From contig JAVTVX010000034.1 in assembly GCA_033439265.1 (NCBI GenBank), forward strand, positions 13,654,501 through 13,718,500: a DNA stretch of 64,000 nt. Reading direction: 5' to 3'. Within the stretch, counting starts at the first letter, position 1, and each line of letters opens with the position of its first letter. The notes beneath the pieces were generated by a model. That model worked only from the letters and a program-made list of their open reading frames with translations. It was not told where the DNA came from and did not search any database. The position numbers were made by a program, and so were the translations under genes. The DNA comes from Dillenia suffruticosa. Lineage: Eukaryota > Streptophyta > Magnoliopsida > Dilleniales > Dilleniaceae. Positions 1 through 10,329 of the stretch are shown piece after piece.

Positions 1-1260
1 CATGACTTTGGAATTCGTTTGATGAAACATGGCACATTGATTGCAATTTGAACGACTATGAAATGATGGTACACGAGTGTAATGGCTATAATCATTCCCT
101 CCACGGAGCGACCCGACGGGGTGACGTGGTTGGGGCTTTATTGTGACATAGGTGTATGCGGCCTTTTCTCCGCCAAGTCGGATTATCCGGATTGCACCCC
201 GGTAAGGTACAAGCCAACGCCAAGGAAGGGGGTGGTGTTTTGAAATACTGAAATGGAAAACCCTTGGCGGAATTCCGTCTGGGTTCAGCCAAAGTTAGGA
301 CGGAAGTAATTTCGATGGGACACTTGTTATTTTCAAAAAGGATATTTGATGTGGATGCATACTTTGTGAATTACCTGATTTATTGAAAATGTTTTTACAT
401 ATATAAAGTATTATTTATGAGATATATTTTGACTTTCCCATATTCATCGCTCATTTATCACACAATCATACCATTGCACTCCACTCACTGAGTATTCCCA
501 ATACTCACCCCTCTTTCCATATTTTTAGAGGAAGTTTAGAGTCGCGACGAGGATTGAAGTTTGGGAAGATTTATCCCCTATTTTGTGTAGGTATTATAGT
601 GATGTAAGGTTATTTTAGTTGATTTGGAATCCATGGAAGGGAAGACTTGTATAATTATTTTAGTATGGATTAAATCAATACTTGTTTCATATATAGGAGT
701 AACTATTGATGGAATCCTTACATAGTTTGTATTGGAGTTTGTACGGAACTTGTTCATTTTCTTTTAACTCTTATTTTTTGTTAAACTTATGGTTTAAATG
801 GGTCATTTGATTTGAAATGTTAGGATTCGTTATTTTCTTTTGATTTTATGAAATTCTGTACATTTCATATCGTTTGGACTTTATTGATACTAACTCGTTT
901 TTTCAGGCGAGTGTTAGTAAAATCCTGCGACTATGATTTGAGACTTCTTTTATTTTAAATGTTTTATTTGTGCTGAGAATTCTGGAATGGTTGGGATGGC
1001 TAATTTTGCATGCGTGCATGTACAGAAACCCTTGTCCGAATGTGTGCCAACGCATGCTTGTGTATACAGGGATGGATCGGATAGGTCCTTTACACTGTAC
1101 AGGGATGGACCGGATAGATCCTTTACATGTGTATTGTATTTGCAAGATATATTATATAGTTGTATAATCTTGCGGAATTTCGATATATGGGGAGGTTTTG
1201 CCCGTGTACGGAAACAACGTAGCGATTATCGCATAATCGATTCGAGAATCGGGGCATGAC
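1..1260 (+). mobile_element. 3' part of an old Ty3/gypsy (Tekay/Del-like) LTR, cut by the window edge
   Basis: The segment resembles the distal part of the complete chromovirus LTR at 15449-17919. Shared landmarks, in the same order, are a 'ggatgcatac' block, the CTCACTGAGTAT/ATACTCACCCCTCT stem-loop (489-507), a 'tacaggnatgga' block, 'atatggggaggtt(t/c)tgccc' and a terminal 'ggggcatgac' that matches 'ggggcgtgaca'. No primer-binding site follows position 1260, so this is the right end of a 3' LTR or a solo LTR, not a 5' LTR. It contains a 33-bp tandem duplication at 1065-1131. Divergence from the young LTR is large, so it is an older relative and not the same insertion. Confidence 0.7.
1065..1131 (+). 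repeat. 33-bp tandem duplication inside the old LTR
   Basis: Two adjacent copies of a unit beginning tacagggatgga and ending tcctttaca differ at a few bases. The corresponding place of the young LTR (about 17775-17810) has only a partly similar 'tacaggatga..tacaggtata' pair. Confidence 0.75.
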
Positions 1261-3010
1261 GTATAATCAACCATTCAGCCATATGATTACTGACACAAAG
1301 GGGACATCTTTCTGATCAACACAAAAGTGTTTCGATTTTTGTGCAGCTTTCTTTGTATGCTAGGGCATTGACTCAAAGACGCAGACAGAGATATCCTTGG
1401 CATCACAAATGATATGTAGAGGCCATTCGGAGAAGCAAAACCTACAATACACATGGAAGAAAATCAATTTAGTTGAAAGCCACAACCTAAAATTTCAAAC
1501 TCTTTATGAAGAACAGTTCTAGAGCATTGCACTCACCGTCAAATTTTCCTAAAATTACCAAGAATTTAAAGGATATAGGGTACACATGCTACTCCAAAAA
1601 TTTTGATACACAAAGCGACAAGCAAGTGAGCTCAACAGCAAACAGCAACCAGCAGCATGGATTAAGAAAACAGCTAGAAATCAGCAGCTAACAACAGTAA
1701 CAGAGAATAAACAGAATATAGGAAAAAGGGACACTCCACAGCCAGCCACGACACCTTGAAATTCACCTGCTGTTGCAAACAAAGCCAGCATTATAGGTGA
1801 CCTTTTTGATACTAGTCTAAGGTGTTACAAGAAGACTAATCGCCCAAATGCTTTCACTTCTTCAGAAATGCTACTCTTTATTAACATTGGACGAGCAATA
1901 TGAGCTCTAGATTTGAAATAATTCTTATCCCTATGTGAAGTTTGCAACGAGCAAGCAGATAAAACAAAATAAAATGAAGCTAACAAATCAATAACATTGT
2001 TTTGTGACTAAATTTCATTTCCAAATATTGTTAAAGATATCTTTATTCACTTAACATATTTGTCAAAAAAACACCCCAAGACAATATTCATAATAAGTGG
2101 TAAGATCATTTTATCTATTTTCAAAATATTCAAAGCCACAATTTTGTTCCTTTCAAGCGCAAAAACTTGAGAGTAATTATGATGGATATTTCATATTTTA
2201 CTTACCTAAATGATCCAGAGGAAATATTAAGCATCAGCAAAGAGTGCTCTTTGTATGTTAAAACAGCAAATCCGTGATAAGAGTGCAAGGAAATCGTGCT
2301 GAAAAAGACAGTTCTAAAGCATGTTATGCATCTTCAAAATATGTGATGCTATTCTCAGGAATGCTGGCAGAAATTCTAATCATCGAATAAAGAAAATAAG
2401 CCCATCTTTGTTTGAAAAGCTTAATCCGTTTGCTGGTGAAAAATTCACATTAATCTATTTCAAGGATACATGTAGGTTTGTTAAGCACATACAATCATAT
2501 CATTTCAATTCAATGTGCCTATAAACACATGGATGCTATCAAACCGAAATGGCAATACCTTGTAATCTAGTAACATAATGAGAGGATCTGAGGACGCAGA
2601 GGAAGTTATGTTTGGCTTTATGAAAAGCACTTGTTATTATCCACTGAAGCAATCCAAAGGCAGAAATGCCAGTAAGCAGCCCCCCAAAGGGACAAGTCCA
2701 GCAAAATATTTGAGAGTGAGAAGAAGAAACCACTTTTAAGAACACAACGCAGCAGACAAGAAAAAGTAGCAACAAGGGCAGCATGTGCACAGATGCCAAA
2801 TCTCTATCACCCTGTGTCCTATGGTGTACGAGAGAAACTGTTGCATGCGAGACTTGCTAGATAGACTGTAAAAGTATTACTTCAATATTTGTTTAAGTAC
2901 GTACAAGCTACCTTCCTCAACCAATTTGTATTCTTTATGATTGTTGGAACAACCCACAGCTTGCAACTATGAATTTATGATTAAGCCTCAAATATTCTGT
3001 TTCCAGGCAA
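1261..3010. other. Intergenic, no gene recognised
   Basis: AT-rich DNA with scattered short open frames. The longest (2539-2799, minus, 86 residues) begins with a hydrophobic stretch but has no recognisable family, codon bias or splice context. The stretch next to 3010 is the 3' side of the resistance gene. Confidence 0.5.
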
Positions 3011-3014
3011 TCTT

Positions 3015-3067
3015 CTAATCGTCATCTTCATCTGAATTTGAATCCCAATGGTACCAAGGCCCGTTGT
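3015..3067 (-). other. Possible former last exon of the resistance gene (acidic tail)
   Basis: On the minus strand, after the TAG at 3235, the old frame continues as PYISLIP and reaches a CCG|GTAAAG donor at 3214/3213. A pyrimidine-rich acceptor (ttttttcactag, AG at 3069-3068) precedes an open stretch with the acidic end WDSNSDEDDD and a stop at 3017-3015. The two sites as drawn do not keep that acidic frame, so either an indel has occurred or the exon is not real. Confidence 0.3.
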
Positions 3068-3234
3068 CTAGTGAAAAAATCTACAAATTTCCATATAATT
3101 TATGAGTAAACTTGTACAAAAATTTCTATGCAAATTTTTGAGTAAAAATTCCCCCAAAAAAATTCAAGTAGTAAAAATCAAATTTCCATGTAAATTTATT
3201 AAGTTGACTTTACCGGGATGAGGGATATATAGGG

Positions 3235-6200
3235 CTAATACTCTCCTTTCTCTTTCTCACACAGTCGGCTTAGATAAGGGCACATTATGATCCGTAGACT
3301 GGACAATCGGGGGAGTAGTGCTATTAATTCCTTTGGAAAGGACTGAAGCTTCGGACAAAATCGGAACCATAGGTGCTGGAGAGAGATAAGGTTTTGAAGG
3401 CTCAATGATAGTGACACCAAGTTGGGGAAATCAGTGATATAAAGAGAAGTTAGGGATGACGGTAGTGCAAAGTCGTCTCCAAAACAAACCATATCTTTGC
3501 ATACTCTTTCAATCTTGAATTTTCTAAGGGAGGTAAGTTTGTGGAGGCCCCACTTTGATATTGGCTGCTTCACATTCTGACAGTCACGGATCTCAAGTGA
3601 AAGAAGCGAGATCGGAAACCCTACTTCTGGAAGCCACTCCAGTGCTGAGCAAGACTCTACTGAAAGATTTTCAAGGGATGTGAGGCTTTGTATCTGATCA
3701 GTGATGCACCAAAGGTTATCACAATCTCCAAGCGAAAGATGTTTCAATTTGGGGGCCAAAAAGCCTCCTTCCCAAAAGGACTCTACACCGTGGCAAGACC
3801 ATATCTTCAATGAGGTGAGATTGACAAGGGTGCATTCCGGTAAGGCTTTTAAATATCTATAAGCCTCTAGTTGTAGATCTTCAAGGCATATGTTGTTGTT
3901 GGACATCATCTTCTGCTCTGAAATGGACTCTAGTTCCCTACAATGCAGAAATTAGCAAAGATAAGCTAAAATTGGAAATGATGAGTTATAAAATTATAGT
4001 ATAAAAAATATTTTTAATTTATAGTGTTTTTCAGTTTAATGATAAGATATAAAATTGGCAATATTTATAAATTTATTTTATTTAGACTTGAAATAATACT
4101 TAGGATTTTTATTATTATAAACAAGTCATATCAAATTATCTAAAGGACTTTTATTTCCTCACAATGTTTTTTTTTTTTTTTTTTTTGCATAATTATGTAG
4201 AGGTTGTATTGATTTTCCAAGTTTATTGCTTTATATATATTTAGTAAATTTTATGATAATCTAAGTCTTATATCATGTAATTACAATTAAAAAATATCAT
4301 TATAAATAAAAACAAAGCAAAATTCAATATCATAGCAATAACAAGAGAAGAAGAGGAGGTAAAATCAAAAACACTACCATGAAAGATGTGGAAATGCCTC
4401 TTACCCTTGATTTCGAATATGCAGAGTTTTAAGTGAGATAGGCAACTCTCCTTGTGGAAAGTATGTGAGTGACGGACACGTGTCTAATATCAACTCTTCA
4501 GGATCACAATCGTTGTTCATTATTCCGTCAGGTAGGGTTTCTAATTTTTCACATTTATAAATAAGCAATCGTTTAATAGTTTTGGGCATGGTACCATCCG
4601 GAAAACATATGAACGAAGGACATTCCGAAATTTGCAAGTGCTCAAGGGGACACGTGTCACTTTCACATTCTGATTCAGGTATAGACTCCCACTTGTAACA
4701 ACATTCTATTCGAAGACGTGTGAGTGATGGAAACCTCATTCCTCCAAAATTCACGAACATGTCGCATCTCTCAATGTATAAATCAGTAAGAGCACTGAGC
4801 TGTACAAGCGAAGAATTGCAGGGCACAAGACGCCCATCTTCTTTTTCCTCTGCTCCAAAGCATTCAAACACAAGACATCCGCCAATAACCAATTCTGTTA
4901 GATGAGCAAGGCTTTCATTAGGCTGATGAACCTCTCCTTTCCTCCACAAGCACTTCAATTCTTTGCAATCTCTTACCACAAAGGTCTCCAGTCTCTCAAG
5001 TGTCGCCATTTGTTCGTTCAAATCCTCTCCCAAACAAACAAGCCCTGATATATTCTCAATTTTCAGAGAGGTGACTGAGTTGAGGTCCCTAAGACTTCTA
5101 AACACGACCTCCTTGCAACCTTTTAATTCTAATTTACACAGAGACGGAAGGCTAAGAGTTGGCATTTCTACTAAATTGGGACAATTGCGTATAGAAAGTT
5201 CACGGAGATGAGAGAATGTATCCTTACCAACTCCGTGCCACTTCTTCCAATTTCTCATATCTTCAAAAGTAAGAGTCTCTAACGATGGGAAAGCTGAAGA
5301 GTCATCCCCATAAAAATCAATACCCACTCTTCTAACTTCAAAATGCCCCAGAATCCACAAGTTCTTCAAAGAAAACAGTTTTCCAAGTGATGGCAATGAA
5401 CATCCTCTGCAATTATAAAGTTCGATACTAACAATCTTAGAGAACAAGGGATTACCCATCCAACTTGGGAATTTCGATCCAGGATAGTGTGAAATGTGGA
5501 TTGCTTGTATGCTTGTATAAGGTTGCAGAGAGTCAAACACAGGCATTTGGTTCTTTGCCTCGTATGGAAATTTAATAAATTCCAATCTCAACTCTTTAAG
5601 ATGTTGCTTCTCCTTTAACCGGGCCCTTATTGCTTGTTGAACATCAACTACATTCTCCAACCCTAAAATGGAGAGACCACCTCGAAGATCCGAGAGGTGC
5701 TCCAACTCTTGTATGCCCAATCCGTTCTCCTTTCCCACTATAAATTTGGATAGGTTTTGCAGTCCTTTTAGACTACCCAGTCCAGATGGCATTTCTTGCA
5801 AGCGTGCTGTATGAATTAAGCTAAGATGTCGTAGATTGGTCAAGCTTGTCATGCCTCTTGGCAACTTTGAAAGTTTAGAACAATAATCTAATATCAAACA
5901 CCGCAGGTTTTGGAGTTTACTAACCGACTCAGGTAAGCATCTAATATGAGTCCAAGACAAATTGAGGTATCGTAGATGTTTCAGATCACCAACTGAATTT
6001 GGCAGCTCACTTATTGCATAACCACTCAATCCAAGCACCCTTAACAATCTAAATTGAGACAAAAAATTATCAATTAACTTGATAGCTATGTGATCATGCC
6101 AACCACCTGAAGAAAGAGGTAATGCTAAGAAGGTTCGTAAATACTTTTTCCCAAAAAAGGGATCAAATTTTCGAATAACTTCACATCCTTGACGAGCATA

Positions 6201-7871
6201 TGAAGAGTGACGAACCTTCTCAAAAACCTTATGAGCATTGTTACCAGGCAGCCCGTCCTCCGGCCTAAAGCAAATCTCTCCTGCAACAAATTCAGCTAAG
6301 TCATGCGTGAGGTCATGCATCACAAATCTTGATGGGTCATTGGTAGATTGCTGCAAAAGCGATCTTGACACAAAATCATCAAAGTATTGCTGGCCCAAAT
6401 CTTCCATCTGCAATCGGTCTTGTCGCTGCTCCAGGAAACCCTCTGCCATCCAGAGCAAAACCAATTCATCCCTCTCAAACTCATAGTCCTTCGGGAATAT
6501 TGATAAGTAGGCAAAGCATTGTTTTAAAGAGGAAGGTAGATGATGGTAGCTTAGCCTTAGAGCGGGAAGAATTTTGCTTTCATCTTCTGGGAGGTCCCAT
6601 ATTTTGCTCTGTAGCACAACTTTCCACTCATCAGGCGATGATTTATTTGCCAAAAGGCCACCAAGAGTCTTAGCAGCCAGAGGAGAGCCTTGACACCTAC
6701 TCGCTATTTCCTTACCAATTGGTTTCAAGGCTTTGCGTGCACTAAAATCATTTGCTTTCAGCGCTTTTTGCGCTATCAGAGACAAGCAATTTTTTTCTGA
6801 CAACTTCTGTAAACTATACGGTGAGACAGTTCCCGTCATCAAGGCAACATCTTCATTACGACATGTCACGATGATTGTAATTGCTGTCCCTGCTGCTCTA
6901 AGAGGCTTGCAGAAGCTTTCCCATTTGTGGCGGTCTTTGCTCCATACGTCATCAAGAACAATCATAAACTTCTTTCCAACCAGCTTCTCCTTGAGCCTTT
7001 CCTGAAGGCTGCTGAGATCTTTGTCATCATCACCAACATCCACACCAACTTTCTTAAGAATTGTCTTTGTTAGCCCTAAAACATCAAAAGTGTCAGAAAC
7101 ACAGAGCCAGACACATATCGGATCAAAACTTTCCTTCACTCTCTCGTCGTTGTAGACAAGCTGGGCAAGTGTTGTTTTACCAATGCCTCCCATACCCCAT
7201 ATCGGAATCACAAGGAGTTTATCAACAGCATCATTGGCGAGCGTTGATTCAGCGGCATCTTTGATAAGACGAGGTTTTGAAGGTTTTGCATAACCATCCA
7301 TACCAGTAATCGTAAAACCACTTGAAGGGAGCTTATAAATACTTTTTGGACTCAGCGGCAACAGATTAAGAATTGCCTCCTTATCCCCTTCCCTGCCAAG
7401 GATGCCATGATCCAACAAAGAAGTTGTAATTCTTTCTTCTTTGATGGACTCGTTAGATTTAATTTCTGTGGGGCGTTTCAAATCCAATTTCCCAATTCGT
7501 TTCTCGAGATCTTCAAGCCCTTTTGTGATCTTCTTCATCTCTGAACTCATCCCGGCAACAATATCAGAGTCAGACACACTTGTCCTCAGCATTTCTGTGG
7601 ACAACACATCAACAATGTCCTCAGCATCGTAAACCAAATCCCGGAGTTTGGACAGCCAGCTTTTCACGGCCCGATCCGTTAGTTGCTTGTCCTCAGCGTC
7701 CTCAAGAAAGTTGCTAATAAATTGCAACATCTCCAACCAGCTCTCCAGTGAAGTGTCGATTTCAGCTTCTTCAGCAAACTGAAGCAACTCATGGGAGTCC
7801 AGCTTGTGCATCAACCCCTCAAGCGTGGCAAATGGAAAAGCCTCTCCTCCAGTGACATTCATTTTCGACAT
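3235..7871 (-). CDS. CC-NB-ARC-LRR disease resistance protein (RPP13-like/CNL class), two exons
   Basis: Intracellular immune receptor of the CNL class. I chose the ATG at 7871 because the frame upstream of it is only translated CT-rich leader (GA repeat at about 7950-7987). Exon 1 is 7871-4405. The intron is 4404-3938 (GTAAGA donor, TTGTAG acceptor) and exon 2 is 3937-3235; the junction keeps frame and gives 1389 residues. Visible in order: coiled-coil with an EDVID-like AEDIVD (83-88); P-loop GMGGIGKTT (226-234); kinase-2 IVLDDVW (304-310); RNBS-B with TCR instead of the usual TTR; GSPLA in place of GLPLA (395-399); RNBS-D CFAYLSIFPKD (452-462); MHD (518-520); then about 850 residues of irregular LRRs. 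All nucleotide-binding motifs look usable. About 50 residues lie between the coiled coil and P-loop, longer than usual. The frame ends with TAG at 3237-3235 where related proteins keep Trp in the KGEDWP-like tail, so the C-terminus looks slightly truncated. Confidence 0.92.
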
Positions 7872-7934
7872 GATTTTTTGGGGTTGAAAGAGGGAAGGAT
7901 GAGAAACTCTGGATATTGAGAGAGTTGAACTCAA

Positions 7935-7990
7935 AGCAAACAAACAGGGCAGGGAGAGAGGGAGAGAGGGAGAGAGAGAGAGAGAGCAAT
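7935..7990. repeat. GA/CT microsatellite in the 5' leader of the resistance gene
   Basis: An agggagagagggagagagag run lies 65-115 bp upstream of the chosen ATG (minus strand). CT-rich leaders of this type are common at plant transcription starts, so this is probably the 5' UTR. Confidence 0.7.
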
Positions 7991-8118
7991 GGAACCAGGA
8001 GAGAGAGCGACGTGAGAGAACTAAAAGTCGGAAAGTGAGAACTAAAACACAGGACGGCTTTCTGCTCGGAGGTGTCAAATTAGAAAATTCAAGTCTTTGG
8101 AATCTACCCCCGGGGGTC

Positions 8119-8310
8119 AGTAGGAGACAGATAGCAATTATTGAGGTATTAAAAAATGCAACTTGCGGCATAATAATCAAGGTTGGACAAATACAAAGTA
8201 TGGATCTCCGTTAACTATTACCGTAATCAAAGCAAATGGATCAATTAGGCATCAAGTCCAAAAGTTGCCGGCTTGATGCTTGTGTTTCATTGATTCCTTC
8301 CCAAGTTGTT
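8119..8310. repeat. Direct repeat copy A (upstream of the resistance gene)
   Basis: About 190 bp beginning agtaggagacagatagcaa and ending near 'ttccttcccaagttgt' recur at 9505-9695 with roughly 85% identity by eye. This copy lies about 250 bp upstream of the resistance gene ATG, so it covers the probable promoter. Confidence 0.85.
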
Positions 8311-9504
8311 GTAGACCAAGCTACAGTTTCTCAGCATCTCATACAAACTCATCAACGCCCACACCCATACCTAGATCCACACCTTGGCCCTTGCAACTGT
8401 CGATGCACATTTAATTATGGCCTTGCAAAATAGGACTCCATGAATTTCCTCCATGTGCTATAATTTTGGATATTTGATTTGTTGAGTATGTATCCACCGT
8501 ACTTAATTATATTATTTTTCTACATATCATTCGTCTATTTTAAATTGGTCCTATACCAATACGGCATATAATCCCGAATTATGATCCTTCAAAATTTTTA
8601 GATAGAATTTTGGTCTTCGATCAATTGTGTTCTAATACCAAATGTTGAAATTTAGTGGACTATTTATTCACCACTCACTAATACCACCTGCTTGTCATAT
8701 ACTTCTTTTTTTTTGTATATATTGAGACTCAAATCCAAGTTTATTATATAAGAAGGGAAAAGATACCACTTGAACCAAAACTCTTTTAGCTGCTTGTCAT
8801 ACACTTCACATATACAAACTTTACTCTTTAATGTTGCACTCAAACTTCTTATTTTTTCTACACAGACTACAAACACTATTTAACCCTCTATTTTCACCTC
8901 ACAAGAGCACTCAGGTTTTGGGTATACAAAGGGAAGAGCTTTTCTTCCCTATTTATAGAAGTACAATGGAGCACATTTTTACTTTGCATACATGGAGTTA
9001 TCATGGCCGCATTTTGACTACTTGTCACGTAGCTTTTTTTTTTTTATCACATATAACTTTTATAAGAAGCGTGTGAATAATTTTAGACAGAGAAGATGTT
9101 GATAATTAACAAAAATTCGGTTGCATGGCATCAAGCTGGTGTTGCTGAATAAGTGCAAGATTCCAAGATTGTTGTGAACAAAACCCGATCGGTCAAGTTC
9201 CAAGATAAGCTAGTGTTATAGGGTCCGCTCTATATTGATAATCAAGTTAAATTTTATTAAATTTAATTTGAACTAAATTGAATAATTAAGAAATAAAAAT
9301 CTCCCAATAACTATTTTATAAAAAGCATACGATCAACATCAAAAAGGTCAAATCAAATTGTACGAGTAATTAAATTAAAGAAAGTTAATCGTTAATAATT
9401 TTTGAGAGTGACTTTTATACAAAGTTGAAAATTAGTAATTTTCCATGATTTTCTGACTCTTAAGCCAAATTTTGGAATCACAAGGAGGGGGCTGGGGCGG
9501 AGTA
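8311..9504. other. Intergenic between the two direct repeats
   Basis: AT-rich DNA. Short plus- and minus-strand open frames (8664-8876, 8831-9076) have no recognisable content. No transposon termini seen. Confidence 0.5.
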
Positions 9505-9695
9505 AGTAGGAGACAGATAGCAAATATTGAGGTATTAAAAAATGCAGCTTGTTGTATAATAATCAAGGATGGACGAATTCCAAGAGTAGATCACCATTAA
9601 CTATTACAACAATCAAGCAAATAGATTAACTCGCCAGCAAGTCCAAAAGTTGCCGGCTCGATGCTTGTGCTTCATTGATTCCTTCCCACGTTGTG
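9505..9695. repeat. Direct repeat copy B
   Basis: Second copy of the 8119-8310 segment in the same orientation, separated by 1.39 kb. Both copies share the distinctive 'aagtccaaaagttgccggct' block followed by 'gatgcttgtg'. It is not followed by a second resistance gene, so it may be the relic of a lost paralogue or a local duplication. Confidence 0.85.
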
Positions 9696-9740
9696 AAAGA
9701 GTGTTGCCTCTAACAAATGTTAAAGAGCCGGCAGTGGCAA

Positions 9741-9836
9741 TGGCAAGTCCCCCACAAAAATTTTAATCCATTAATTATGAGTATATGTAATGGTAAGTCC
9801 CCCATAAAAATTTTAATCCATTAATTATCTATATGT
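9741..9836. repeat. 50-bp tandem duplication
   Basis: Two adjacent copies of a unit beginning 'tgg(c/t)aagtccccca' and containing 'aaaattttaatccattaatt' are offset by exactly 50 bp (9741 and 9791). Confidence 0.85.
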
Positions 9837-10329
9837 ACATAAATTGCCAATTTGTGTATACTTTGAGGGCAAGTGATATTTCAAAAACTTCAATTTATTT
9901 TATTTTTATTCAATTTATCTCTACTATTTTATTTTTGGTATACTTTATTTAAAGTGAAACAAGAAAGAAAAATTTTCAATATATTAATAGTATTTTAAAT
10001 TAATACATGCAGCCTCATTTTAAGGTGAATGACCATATTTCCAAAAAAAAAAAAAAAAAAAAAAAAAAAGAAAACAATCGAATTCTTCCCGGTTACTTTG
10101 GCAACTTGGGGACATGAGTAATAGATAAAGTGATTATTATACGTGGGCATTCGGTATTTTCTTTAATTTTGGATGCCATTTGATGTTAATACAAATTTCA
10201 AATTCTTACGCAAAATGTTCTTTTCTTTTCTTTTAATAATCTTTTTTTCCCATATAAAATCTATTTCTTGTTTTATGTATTTGGGTTGGAATAAAATATA
10301 ACACATAAAATCTATTATAATATCAGGTA
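9837..10329. other. AT-rich spacer with a long poly(A) tract
   Basis: No coding content. An uninterrupted A run lies at about 10041-10069, preceded by 'catatttcc'. It may be the tail of a decayed retroposon, but I could not find a matching body or target-site duplication. Confidence 0.4.

Noticed and set aside
2539..2799. 86-residue minus-strand frame with a hydrophobic start, resembling a secreted peptide
   Set aside because: Could be chance: no conserved Cys pattern, no TATA or splice context, and nothing similar in the window.
4720..7632. Plus-strand open frames across the resistance gene
   Set aside because: Shadows of the minus-strand coding exon.
10041..10069. Poly(A) run as a retroposon tail
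   Set aside because: No body with promoter boxes and no flanking duplication found.
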